DNA of 64,000 bases, from assembly GCF_964275005.1 (NCBI RefSeq), contig NC_092685.1, forward strand, positions 14,516,571 to 14,580,570, written 5' to 3'. The notes under the pieces are model-generated. The model did no database searches. It saw only the letters and a program-made list of their open reading frames with translations, and was not told the DNA's origin. This document shows, one piece after another, positions 12,101 through 23,900 of this stretch; position 1 is the stretch's first letter; every line of letters starts with the position of its first letter. A program made the position numbers and the translations under genes. The DNA comes from Diadema setosum (taxonomy: Eukaryota; Echinodermata; Echinoidea; Diadematoida; Diadematidae).

Positions 12101-13420
12101 CTAATCAACGAAATGATAATAATACATAATAAGAAAGCGATGGTGATGGCAATTACACAGTGGGAAAGCGGTAATGAAAAGGAAGATGAGGCGGAGAAGG
12201 ATGAGAATCAGAAGCAGAAGGAGGAACTACTGTAAGACATGGGGAAAATAGAGACGAAGTAGAACAATTTTACTGTGAATTGCCGGTGTATCAGTACAAA
12301 CAGTTTATCTCTTGGTTCTTTTTCGGTAAAATTACAGCTCGAATTGGATCGTTTTGCTTTCAAATGAGTAAACGTGCCACAAATTTAGTACGGCAAGGAC
12401 ATCGTCACAGTGTTAATGATCGCGACTTAAAAACTATGTTAACAGGCAGTTACTTTCACAAACGATAGCGATGCATTTCGTTGTGTCTGAACTCCATCCG
12501 ATAAATTGAAATCGAGTGGAGAGGATTTTAGGCCGATTACTTCTTAAAGAGCATTTTGTTAGTTGGCGGGAATTTGAGTCTTGAAAAGAAGAGCTGCATC
12601 CCAGCAGCTTCGTTACACCCCCGATGTCAAGGCACTCTGGCCCCGCAGTGGCCGAGTAAATTGATCTAAGCCAACATCTTAACGAGACGTGCGATCGTGA
12701 CGAAACAGCGCTAGCTTCACGGCTCGTGTGTACCTCGCTGCGGGGGATATCCCGGGAAGAACGTCCACAGGCTGCCAAAACCAGCTAGAAACGTCTTCTC
12801 TCCATGTAGGCCTATTTCTTCCCCTCTCCTTTTTCTTGTCTTTTTTTTTTCTTCTTTTCACCCCCAACCCCCTCGCTTTTGCTTTCAAACAGTCCGTCAT
12901 CAACGTAACGAACGCGCTCTTTTCGCTAGCAACAAGAGGGAAATAAAAAGGAGAGAGAAAAATGTCCCCTTTCTATCATTCTGACCCTGACCGTTAATGT
13001 TAATTGGACTGTCATAGATAAGCATCATGTTTCGCCATATTACACCAGTCTCAATGCCACAGCGATTCCGGGACCTCGCAACACAAAGGTATGTCGCAGA
13101 TCCCGTTCCGATGCCGCTGGATGAAGCAAACTTGGCTCTGATAAAACACCTCACTATCTGCTCTCTGTACCGTATACCATGTAAAACGACAGATATTTCA
13201 TGACTCACATGCTACATCAGGGGATATTCATGTATCACATGTACTCAATAACTGGCACACAGCCACAACTTATCTGATAGCGGCATATACATGCTGTTTG
13301 TGGTAGATGAATAAAGTTCAAGTAATGGGAACGGAAAAAAAGTTTATAACTTCCCAGTCAATTTGTGATCCAGAGAAGACAGATTATGATAGTTAGCCAG
13401 CTATATAATGCACCTAGCTA

Positions 13421-13443
13421 GATAGAAAGATATAGATAGATCA

Positions 13444-13479
<36 letters not shown>

Positions 13480-13481
13480 GT
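13421..13481. repeat. (GATA)n microsatellite
   Basis: GATA tetranucleotide tract of about 60 bp, slightly interrupted at its left end. Confidence 0.9.
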
Positions 13482-15109
13482 GAATTGATAAATAGGTGCA
13501 TTGAGATAGACATGGCATATAACAGGCACGCCAATCTGATAGTTCAGGGAAATTTTAAGACAATACAACCATGTCCATGCAGTAGTATTGATTCGCATTA
13601 ATATGATTATTGTAATCGATGCAATCGAATGTAAAACATCATTAATTAGAGCAACCACGATCTAGAAGCTCTGAAACTGAAGCTGGAGAACCTTTTTGGT
13701 TAATATTGTGCATTTTCGTCATTACCCATCGGTAATCGTACATCCTGGCGTTCTTCTACACATTTTCTTATACATAAGCGCACTATTACAGCAAAAAATC
13801 GACAGTTCTGCAGGCACACGAGAGCAGCTATCTTTACAATTTTGGAACACATTGGAAAAAGGCGAAGGAAGTACCATATTTCGAGCCCATTGGTCAACGG
13901 GCGCGGGTAGATTTCAGATGTCAAAGGCTCGTCATTAGGCCTATATCAAGCAGCTGCATGGTGCTTATCTTTGGTGAAGACTGAGAGCGTTTTCTTCCCA
14001 TGAATTACATATTAGTGTTCAGAAATATACCAAAATGAATATACAGTTCCAGCGTTGGTATCGTATTGTGTTCATCACTTAATTTTCCCCGAGAGATGAC
14101 CTTGTGATGTTATTCTAGGTAGCGTCTTAATTTTGTTTGAATCATTTTGTTATTACTGCAACATAGTTGGTTTTAGATATGATTTTCCTGTGTTTGATAT
14201 GATTTTAGCGTTCATCTTTTATATTGTACATGCAATACACTTTCGTTGTCTATGTAAATGAATTCTATGTTTAGATGTACATTGGACCCCTTTGAAAACC
14301 AGCGCTTGCTGAAAAGGCTCACAACCCACAATAAATGGAAATCAATTCTTATCATATCACATCTATTAATCTTTTCAAGAGCATAAATCCAGGGCAACCT
14401 TGCTTTTGGCATTCAGCCTGTAACTTGACAAGGAGCCCTGATGTAATACGTTGGAAATTATTTACAAATAGTATAGTTTATTAATACAGTTATGTATACT
14501 GGAAGTTGGTTGCATGAAACATATTCACGATCATGTGTGCAGATGAGCAAAAATGTATTCGGCTTGTTGGCTTCTGTCGTAAACTCGTAACAAACTTATT
14601 AAATGAATGTGTGCCGGTTGTTTCACGTGATGTGAGATAAAGAAGGAAAAGAAGACGTAGTGGGACAATAAGGAGAAGGGGGGGGGGAGAGGAAGGAAAT
14701 CCTTCCGAGTTCGACTTACAGTACATTGCGGTTCAGATAAAGACGGAACTATATTCGTGACGTCACTACAACCTGTAAGTTCATCCTGAGTGATTAATAA
14801 GAATTCAGTGATACCCTGGATATTGAGCCGACATCGCTAGGTATCAGTGTCCGTGATAAGACACAGGCAAAAGAAAAGAAAGAAAGAAACAAAATGGGAA
14901 GCGAACTTTTAACAGGTTGTCTGTCATTACGACGCAGGTGAAATATAGAAGGAAAGAAAAAATAAAAAGGAAAATAATTAATTGTTCAATGTAACCGCCG
15001 TGCCGGAGTTCTTATCAAGATTCATTTCTAGGCTCAAAGCAGCAGCACTCATTTACAGAAAGGCCAGCAGACGTCATAGACAGTCAACAGCTGAAAATGA
15101 TGAGAGAAG

Positions 15110-15372
15110 AGGCTTCAGTTTTCCAACTTTTTTTGTGTGTTTGTGAGATAATGAGAAGCCTCTTAAATGAGATATGAAAGAGCACACAATTCTAAGAGGA
15201 CTTTAAAGTTTACTGGATGAAAATTGGCTTTGAAATGGCCGAGATATCCAAAAACAAAGAGGTCCTGATGAAAAGTGGAATCCACCTTTTATTAGGACCA
15301 CTCTGTTTTACTTTGTTTCTTGATATTTCGGCCACTTCAAAACCGATTTTCATCGAATAAACTTATGAATTT
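15110..15372. mobile_element. Fold-back (inverted-repeat) element, family F1, copy 1, partial
   Basis: The left arm carries GAGATAATGAGAAGCCTCTT and GAAATGGCCGAGATATCC. The right arm carries the reverse complement in diverged form (GATATTTCGGCCACTTCAAA). The two arms meet at a short centre containing CCTTTTATTAGGACCACTCT, so the unit folds into a long hairpin. The right end stops soon after the CGAATAAACTT motif, so the outer part of the right arm is missing. The same unit recurs at 18613, 50020 and 50652. It has no coding capacity and is most likely a non-autonomous DNA element (MITE-like). Confidence 0.75.
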
Positions 15373-16269
15373 TGACACATACTTATACCTCCATAGGACA
15401 TAATTATCTTCTGCAAAAACAGGTTAAGAAAAAATACGACATTGTGTGCCAGGGTTCGAATGGGTGCTGCTACCTTTAAAAACATCACCGGCGCTCCGAC
15501 CCACTTCGTACCACCCTTTGTGCATTCCATCCGCTGTGTTTCGGCGTCACACGAAGTTTGGCGAGGGCCCAATATATATCAAAAGAGAGCGGGGGAGACA
15601 ACTACTGATCTCTTTGTCACGAATGATTGACGAGCAAGGGATGGGGTGGAGGGTGCATGAATGAAATCTACACATATTTCCTTTCAATGTCAACCTTTGA
15701 CTGCACGTGTTGGCCAATTTCTGTGACTCCACATGATAGGCTTGACCTTATTGCTCCATAAAGGTAACAACACACCAGGTAGACTTTTCCTCCATTTTTG
15801 AGTAATGTTATAAACATCATCGTTATACTTTGTGTGAGTATATTAAAGTTATCTTCTTGTTTCGTTTGTGCACGTTTTTTTAAATCATGGACGTGATTGT
15901 CAGGGCAATTAATTCAACGTGTGTTGATGTGAGGTCAGTCAGCTATCTGAAGAAACCACGTATCCTATAGTTCGGACACGGCTACACGATCCTCTTAAGC
16001 CGTCGACGGGCCGCAACCTTCGGCTTGTCGGACTCCGTCCGGGTCGGTCAGTGGTTGACACGTGTCCATCAGCACATGGGGATGAACTTGTCGAAATAAC
16101 TATAGATGATCGGGTAACGAGTGTATCTGTCTTGTGTCTTGTATGAGACGAAGATGCAACGCATTCCAAAAACACGGGCCGCGATGACAGAGCACGGAGG
16201 AAGATACACACTGCCCTCAGAGAACGTCAGAACGGATGTCACAAAAAACAACAAACAGCGCGTCATGTT

Positions 16270-18489
16270 TCTCCCACTTTAATCCTCTCGCCACCATCAC
16301 ACCAAAAGTGTCAACGACAATACGTACAGACTAGTAACTGACTGTAAGTACAGGGTTAAACAATGAGCTTTTATCCATCAACTGAGGGCGCGTTATAAGA
16401 TATACAGACCACAGCATCCGAAACAAAGCACAGATGCCGCAGTAACATGATCTATAATTTAGATTCTGCCCTAAAATTCAGATTTTCCAACTTTCGCAAT
16501 GGGACAAAGCAGCGCTGCAATAGCTGAAGTAAAACAAATTTCAGAAGCCGGCAGAGACAGTGTTCACCGATTCGGTATTATCGACGTCATGATCAGCGAA
16601 ATATGACTATACATTGTATACATAATGATAGATGGCGAAAGATTAAAAGTACAGTTTGAATTACAATTTGAAATACAAACTGAAATTTGATATATCACGG
16701 AAGGTAATGGTAATAGGAGTGTGACTCTATTCATAGAACAGATTACAGGATGACCGCATTGCATATAAACTAACCAATTTGTAGAAAAACATGGGCACAA
16801 AATTTTAGTTCTTATGATAACGGATTACCACGTATATCTTCAAATAAAACTTTTGCTGGTACCACTTATTAGGCTTGCCATCGAAAAATCAGTCATTACA
16901 AAGAAATGAATGGATAAACGTATAAATATACAGTACTTCGTCGCAGGAAGATGATACAGCTAGCATATAGCCATAATATTTCCTATACCCTTCACAAAAC
17001 GGCGACAACGAACGGTGCAAGTACAACATTAGGAATATTCGATTCTCATTGTAACCTTCGCGAAAACATGCTGTAGGTCGTTTGATGAATCAGGAGATGA
17101 GGGAATAGATTCTCAAGCTACATACTACTCTTCGCACATTCGATATTTTTCACTGACTAGACATACCAAGAAAAAAAGAGAATATAAGTACTTCAAAACA
17201 GATAAGATGATCTCTCATCACTTTTTTATCGACTTTTGCTTTCAATGGACAAAAATTTGTCGACATTGTTTTATGAAAAAAAATATCAGTAAAATAAACA
17301 TACAAAAACAGGATACATGCCACTTTCTGAATGATCGCCTACACCAAATTGACAAACGGTAAAACGTTGAAAGATAACCACAAGATATAGAGTGCATATT
17401 GCTATTAAATTGGAAAGTGTTTTTTTTTTCTAGTAAATGCTATTTCCTTTGTCATAGGGAACTGTCGTTATCATCATTATTTTCACATAACGATAATGTT
17501 GCCTGCTACGTGTTCTGCGTGGAGTAGTGTCCAATGTCTCGAGAAAGGTTTGTTTTCATTCTACTGAGTCACGACGGAACAGTGTACCGAAAACATATTT
17601 CTTGACAACGAGCCAACAGAACCGTTGGGGTATCATCTGACGACGAGCTTGGGGCGAGTTGGTGGCTGGAGGCTTCCGAAGTAGCACCACGCTGGGCGAG
17701 AAGGGCGCACACCCACCACGAATTGGCAGGCGGTCCGAGAGCGGCGCGCGAGCTGTACGCAGAGTAGAGAAAATACCAACGAGAAAGTGAAGGAAAGAGA
17801 ATGGGAAAGACGACACTGAAAGAAAAAACATGATGGATTCAAAAAGAGTATCATTTCAAACCACATGATCTTCATAAGCACCGTTGCCGGAAAGGTGACG
17901 CCTTTTAACACCACGTCGCTCATTATAGCACGTACCGCTCTTTTCATGGTCAAAATGATGAGATCAAAAGTAATGAAAACTGGCTCGAACAATGCTGTGG
18001 TGGTGACGATGTGTCAAAGGGGGAAAATATGAACAATATGGACTATTATTTCTGGCCAATGGTTTTACAACGAAATCTGCTGTTGCTCCTAGAATTCAGT
18101 CATATATCACTTTGGTAAGAGGATGCTTGAAACCATTTCAAGTGCCAAGATGAATCTTCCACAACCTGAGTTTTATTGAGTATAATACGACATGCTGGAA
18201 GTCATCCTCGTCACTGATGATGATTAAATTATTAACCTCCACTCTGTATTCGATTGCTTCGGGTAACTAGATTTCCGGTTAACTGCTCTGCATTTTATGA
18301 TTCATCTAGTTGATGCAGTGGGTACAACATTTTGACTCCGAGGAATTGGGGGAGGATGGAGCAGGGGGAGGGAGACATCCATTCAGCTGCCAGCACCAAA
18401 ACCACACCGGTCCGAGATGATGGTGAATAGTTAATGATGCTTGGCTCAGTTTGAGTTGCCCTACTATGAATCACAAAAATCAATATCAC

Positions 18490-18490
<1 letters not shown>
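16270..18490. other. Intergenic stretch, no gene recognised
   Basis: AT-rich sequence with no recognisable exon or repeat of length. A GC-richer patch at about 15960-16260 and another at 17580-17770 give antisense reading frames. One of these, 16069-16266 minus, starts with a hydrophobic, signal-peptide-like segment. None matches a family I know. Confidence 0.5.

Positions 18491-18532
<42 letters not shown>
18491..18532. repeat. Poly-A tract followed by GGGGGG
   Basis: An uninterrupted run of about 42 A residues ends in a short G run. It could be the tail of a degraded retrotransposed copy or slippage; no recognisable element body precedes it. Confidence 0.9.
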
Positions 18533-18535
<3 letters not shown>

Positions 18536-18612
18536 GGGAAATGTACTAGTACTAATTGGAAGTTGGAAATTGTGACGTTAGTTCTGGAAGTTTCAGACGG
18601 TATAATTGTATG

Positions 18613-19026
18613 GAAGGTTTTAAAGGGATGATATAGTTTTGGTTGAGATGGGGCTTCAGCTTTTCATTTTGTTGTTGTTGTTTTTTTTTTGTGAGATAAT
18701 GAGAAACCTCTCATGGAATATGAAGAAGCATATAATTCTAAGAGGGAGTCAAAGTACATTTGAAGAAAATTGGTTTTGAAATGGCCGAGATATCGAACAC
18801 ATAGGGATCCTAATAAAAGGTGGGACCAACCTTTTATTAGGATCACATTGTTTTACATTTGTTTTTGGATATCTCGGCCATTTCAAAAGCGATTTTCATC
18901 CAATAGACTTTGAATTCCTCTTAGATTTGCATGCTTTGTAACATTTCATAAGTGGTTTCTTAGTATCTCGCACAAAAAGGTTCAAGCTCAATCCTCATCT
19001 CAACCAATACTATACCATCCCCTTTA
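18613..19026. mobile_element. Fold-back element, family F1, copy 2, near-complete
   Basis: The outer ends are inverted to each other: AAAGGGATGATATAGTTTTG at the left and ACTATACCATCCCCTTT at the right. Inward lie GGTTGAGATGGGG against CCTCATCTCAACC, and GAGATAATGAGAAACCTCTC against the diverged TGGTTTCTTAGTATCTCGC. The centre is CCTTTTATTAGGATCACATT. The whole unit of about 414 bp is a diverged palindrome. It gives the fullest view of the family's two arms and shows the uninterrupted junction CATATAATTCTAAG that is split by a transposon in copy 4. Confidence 0.82.
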
Positions 19027-19960
19027 CATACCTATAATCATGGTGAAATATTAAACTAAATTCACGCGGACAGGAATGAACGCATCATTCCCGTCACAAA
19101 GATAACGGGTGAGTACAGGGTATAGATGAAGCCATCAACCTCTCGCACATAGCTGTCATCCTACTCATCAGAACGTCATCACCGAAATCTCCCGCCACAA
19201 GTCACATAATAACGTCCTACTAACACCACGGGTTTCACTCAACCGCTGATCATGACCAATTTTAGAAAATGTGCCGTGATCGTGCGTATACTGCGGCTTG
19301 CTCTGGCAAGACATACACGTATGATCAAAAAAGAAAAGGAAGAGGAAAAAACAAAAACAACAAGCGGAGAGCCGACAGGTGTCTAAAATCAACTGACAGG
19401 ACAATATTCTCTGCCTTTGAAGCTTCAGTTATTCGATGCATTTTTTCTCTTTTTCCACTAATCATCCCAACCATCTCTAAACATCGCGATTTATCGTATT
19501 TTTTTATCAGTTTATATCTACCTGTGAAGATTATATGTACTACTTATTATATTTTGATTGTTTAATAAAACACACACAAAAAATGATCGATGCAGTCGAC
19601 TCCTAAACGAGCTTCAGATTTGTTGCGATGCACCGTCGATATTGGATTTAAGTTGAAACGAACAATACAAAACGAGGTATTGGGTACGCCTACCACACGT
19701 CTACATACCCTCACGATCTGCATGTATTGTGAACATGTTCATATCAACATCAACAATTATGCATATATAATATATTCATACATATATACATATATTGATG
19801 TATAATAGGCTCTAAGTGTATGTGCTCGTGACTGGTACAAACAATTCATACATCATAAAGGAGAGAAAACATAACCAAATGGAATTCATATTTTGTTGCA
19901 TAATCTAGACTGTTTGGGCTTCTTGCGGTGCTTGCAACTTCATTTTAAAGATACATATAT

Positions 19961-20212
19961 ATATATATGAAGGGTTTGTTTGCAAAAACCGATAAGTCCA
20001 TTTTTGAAGATTTTGAAGTACGGTCTCTGTCATAAAGTACAAAATAATACCTTTTAAATGATATATTGGTCACTACATACAAAGGTATATTTTTGAAGTT
20101 ATGGTCAAAAGAAGCGACAATTTTCTTATTATTCTTTTTATTTTTCTTGACCTTTAATCGCAAATATCTCCATTTGGCAAATATGGACTTATCGGTTTTT
20201 GCAAACAAACTC

Positions 20213-20225
<13 letters not shown>
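19961..20225. mobile_element. Short inverted-repeat element with about 40-bp termini, inside a TA tract
   Basis: The left end (TATATGAAGGGTTTGTTTGC then AAAAACCGATAAGTCCAT) is repeated inverted at the right end (ATGGACTTATCGGTTTTT then GCAAACAAACTCTTCATATA). About 180 bp of AT-rich sequence separates them. Both ends abut TA dinucleotide repeats. The structure is that of a MITE inserted in, or flanked by, a TA microsatellite. It has no coding capacity. Confidence 0.8.

Positions 20226-20249
<24 letters not shown>
20226..20249. repeat. (TA)n tract
   Basis: Pure TA repeat joining the element ending near 20225 to the palindrome starting at 20250. Confidence 0.9.
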
Positions 20250-20251
<2 letters not shown>

Positions 20252-20336
20252 CGAAAACTTTGAGCAAAGAAAATGGGTTTTCATCGGGATTCGAATTCCG
20301 ATGAAAACCCATCTTCTTTGCTCAAAGTTTTCGCTA
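20250..20336. repeat. Near-perfect 87-bp palindrome
   Basis: The left arm of about 40 nt starts AGCGAAAACTTTGAGCAAAG. It is mirrored by the right arm ending CTTTGCTCAAAGTTTTCGCT, with a single mismatch and a tiny TTCGAA centre. It follows a TA tract directly. It can extrude as a cruciform and may be a mini fold-back element. Confidence 0.9.
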
Positions 20337-20396
20337 TTTATTATTACAATTGTTTCTGGTCAGTTTTTCCTTCCTTGTTTCAAAAAAAAAAATATG

Positions 20397-20682
<286 letters not shown>

Positions 20683-20690
20683 TATATATA

Positions 20691-20862
20691 TAACTACGTA
20701 TCACACTAGCAAGCGCAAGTTTGCAGTATATGCACAGTTACACATCGCCGATACATGCTGTGTAACAGAATAAAGAACCCACATCACGTTAAACCGAGGA
20801 TTTCTTTGTTCTTTATTGCAACAACGTGTCCATCTGAAGAGATTGCATACGAATCCATCACA
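20691..20862 (+). repeat. LTR 3'-end fragment standing in for the 5' LTR (copy B)
   Basis: 172 bp starting TAACTACGTATCACACTAGC and ending GAATCCATCACA. It is identical to 27910-28081, the end of the 3' LTR, and precedes the element's leader. It contains AATAAAG. Only this R/U5-like tail of the LTR is present on the left side; the upstream part of the LTR is missing. Confidence 0.93.
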
Positions 20863-20972
20863 GCTTCAACAACTCTTATATATTGGATTCAGGATGCAAC
20901 TTGCACTATTGACATTTATCGTGCTATAACAACTTACTCACCATCAAGAGGCTGTGATTCCAGAACCATACC
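20863..20972 (+). other. BEL element leader (5' untranslated)
   Basis: 110 bp between the LTR tail and the gag-pol ATG. A primer-binding site is expected right after an LTR. The only TGG-type candidate (TGGATTCAGG, at 20884) lies 21 nt downstream, so no confident tRNA primer can be named. Confidence 0.5.
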
Positions 20973-23900
20973 ATGGCTGATGTAGAGAAATTAAAGTTGA
21001 TCAGGAGAAACACCAAAGGGGGATTGACACGCACCTTAAACTCAATCGACAGGCTATTAAAGGACACCTTTGGTGAGGTCGACACCTTAAAGGGATACAT
21101 AGCCAAGGCGGAAAGTCAATTCAAACAAGTTGAAAGCAAGCATGCGGAGCTGGTCGAAAATATAACAGATGAAGCGACATTCGAAGAAGAGGAGACCTGG
21201 ATGGGAGAGTGTGAGAGTAGGTTTGTGGAGACCATCGTACGTGCGAGAAAGTCCATTGGGTCCGCAAGCTGCCGTGAGCCGCCTACCTCCCAGCCTGTGA
21301 CGCCGTCAACTCCCCAAACTTCTACACCATCTGTTGTTCAAGATCCGGCACCGCAAGCCGAGACTGTGTCATGGCAACCCCGATCTACAAGTCCAGAACC
21401 GATTGCTCCCTTAGCTCCGCCCTCTCCGATGCATCGACATTCATCTTGCACACCTAAGATGCAGAAGATGAAATTTCCTACTTTCAACGGTGATATCAAG
21501 GACTACCAGCGTTTCCGTACCTTGTTTCAACATTGTGCTGCTGACCTCACAGAGATAGAGTGTTTCTACCAACTCACTCAAGCCATGATTAATGCTCGTG
21601 AACGAAACATGATAAAGGGCTGCATTAATGTGCAGAGGGCTTGGCAGGTACTTGATGAGAAGTACGGAGACCAAGACAGAGTTGTCGACAGTCTTCTTCG
21701 TGACTTGGAAAACCTGAAGCCGTACGAAATCAAGGGCAAGATTAGTCTAAGTGCCATGACTGGGTTTGTTCAAACCTTGCAGGTATTTGAGATGCAGGCC
21801 GAATCAATCGGCCTCTCTGGGGAGCTGAATAGTAAAATCATGCTAAGTCAGATCAAGCAAAAGATGCCTGAGGGACATCGCATCGCCTACTACAGAGATG
21901 TCAGAGACGAGCATATCAGTGACTCCCTTGGAGGCTTGGTCAAATGGCTACATAGACAGCTCCTACTCCAAGAGAAGGCGAAGTCACCATTCCCAGAGAA
22001 GACGAGTACCTGTGAGATGAGTCAAAACAGAGGAAGCAAGTCTTCAAATGCAGCAGCGTGGAATCCACCTAAACAGATCCAATCTAAAGAGGGGAAGCGT
22101 ACCGGGGTTCCCAAGTGTCCTCTTCATGTCAACTCGAATACGCACTTCCTGAAAATGTGCATCAAGTTCAGGAACCTCAGTCTAAAGGAAAAGTATGACG
22201 TCATGAAACAGAATGACATCTGCAGCAGATGTGGTCATGACAACTGTCCTGCAGGGAAATCCCCATACGACCACAAGTTATGTCAGTTTGCGTCGCCATG
22301 CAAGGTTCAGAGTTGTGGAGATGATTCCCACTTCTCTGCTATCTGCCCTGTCGTATATGGAGGGAGAGATCAAGGCTCGTCATCTTCACAGGATCGCAAT
22401 GTGCCACCAACACGTCCACACACCACTTCAGCGAGTGTGAAGACTGTCGCGAACAAGGACGCAGGCGCACTACAGAGCGTCCTTCCCACTGTGATGGGAT
22501 ATCTGCGACACGGAAATAACCGTCAGCTGGTGCGGATTCTCTTAGACGGTGGAAGTCAGGCTACCCTGGTAAGAGAGGGCATCTTCTCCAAGACCGAGAA
22601 AGATATCTATCAGGATCATGATCTGAGTCTGGTTGGCGGTACCAGGATCAGACGAAAGCTTCGACTATTAGATTGTTTCATCGAAGACATCGGGGGAAAC
22701 TTGTCGTACCCAGTTTCCGTCACAGAAATAGACAAGCCTTGTGGAGAAGCCCCTGTCGTGCAAGCAGAAGACCTCCAGCAGTATCACCATCTACGGGAAG
22801 TGGATATTCACACCGCCTCGTCTGAAACTGTCGACATGTTGCTTGGCGTTGACAACACGCACTTGATGGTATGGGAGGAGTACATCCTTGGGGAAAAACC
22901 TGACGAGCCAGTGGCGGCGAGATGCCCCTTGGGATGGTTTATCCAAGGAGGACGTTCAGGAGGCCCTACAGCTCTGCTTAACTACGTCAACGTGTCGGCA
23001 ATCGGTCCCCTAGAGGAGTTCCTCGGCCTGGAAACAGCAGCCTTGCAACCGAGAAGATGTAAGTGCTCAACAGAGATCTTGAACAGAGGAGCAACCGAAA
23101 CCATGGAGCAAAGTGTTTCTCAACGTCAGGACGGCTCGTACGAAGTCAGATTGCCGTGGAAGAAGTCTCCTGACAGTTTGCCAGACAACTACGACTACGC
23201 CGTTAAGAGGTTGCATGGCTTAGAGAGACAGTTCAGAGACAGGCCTGAAGAGTGGGACGTGTACTGCAAGCAGATGAGGGACTTGCAACACAGAGGTGTC
23301 TCACGTCGTGTCAGTGACGCAGAAATTCGACAAGACAGAGAAGCTGGGAGAAAAATGTGGTTCTTGCCACATTTTGCGGTAAAGAAAGATTCAGCAACTA
23401 CCCCAGTCAGGATCGTCTACGACGCAAAGGCAAGATTCCAAGGTCATTCTTTGAACGAGTACCTCGTGAAGGGTGAAGACCTGAATGCTGATCTGTTCAA
23501 CGTGGCTCTGCGTTTCAGAGAGAACGAAGTAGGCGTCATCGCTGATATCAGAAAAATGTTTCAGGCAATCAAGATCCGCCCGGAAGATGCAAGGTTCCAT
23601 CGGTACGTCTTTCGAGAAAACCCGAACCAACCCATTCAAGTCTATGAACTCACTACTGTGACATTCGGAGACAGGCCTTCTCCAACGGCAGCAATTGTCA
23701 CACTCAGGCACGTCATAGATCGACACGCACCCGATGATGAGCAACTGAAGAAAGTCGTCACCGATCAATTCTACATGGACGACCTGAGTGAATCTGTCAC
23801 CAATGTCGAGGAAGCCGTCAATCTGAAAGCCAAGCTTGTAGAAACGCTTGCTAAGGGCAAGTTTGACATTCGCAAGTGGCAGTCGAACGCACAGGAAGTG

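Larger units (their letters stand above)
7742..15109. other. Intergenic region with simple repeats, no gene recognised
   Basis: The start is presumably P450 3' UTR. Beyond it are a poly-A run near 8502-8522, a CTAT microsatellite (9021-9145), a CA-rich tract near 10503-10570, a G run at 10842-10858 and a GATA tract (13421-13481). Short reading frames occur on both strands but none resembles a known family or shows a splice-consistent exon pattern. GC-richer stretches near 11000-11500 and 12580-12780 are not recognisable as coding. Confidence 0.6.

Noticed and set aside
12434..12903. Overlapping minus-strand frames of 114 and 74 codons
   Set aside because: No recognisable domain; mutually exclusive frames in a GC-richer patch.
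16069..16266. 65-codon minus-strand frame with a hydrophobic start
   Set aside because: The N-terminus resembles a signal peptide, but the rest matches nothing known and an overlapping longer frame exists. Not enough to call a gene.
20691..20862. 172-bp unit as the complete BEL LTR
   Set aside because: It does not begin with TG, and in the right-hand copy no polypurine tract precedes it, whereas a clear purine tract plus TGTCATGG lies at 26676-26696. A longer LTR fits better.
23391..23768. Antisense frames inside the BEL gag-pol, and plus-strand frames in other phases
   Set aside because: Shadows of the strong coding frame of the retrotransposon.
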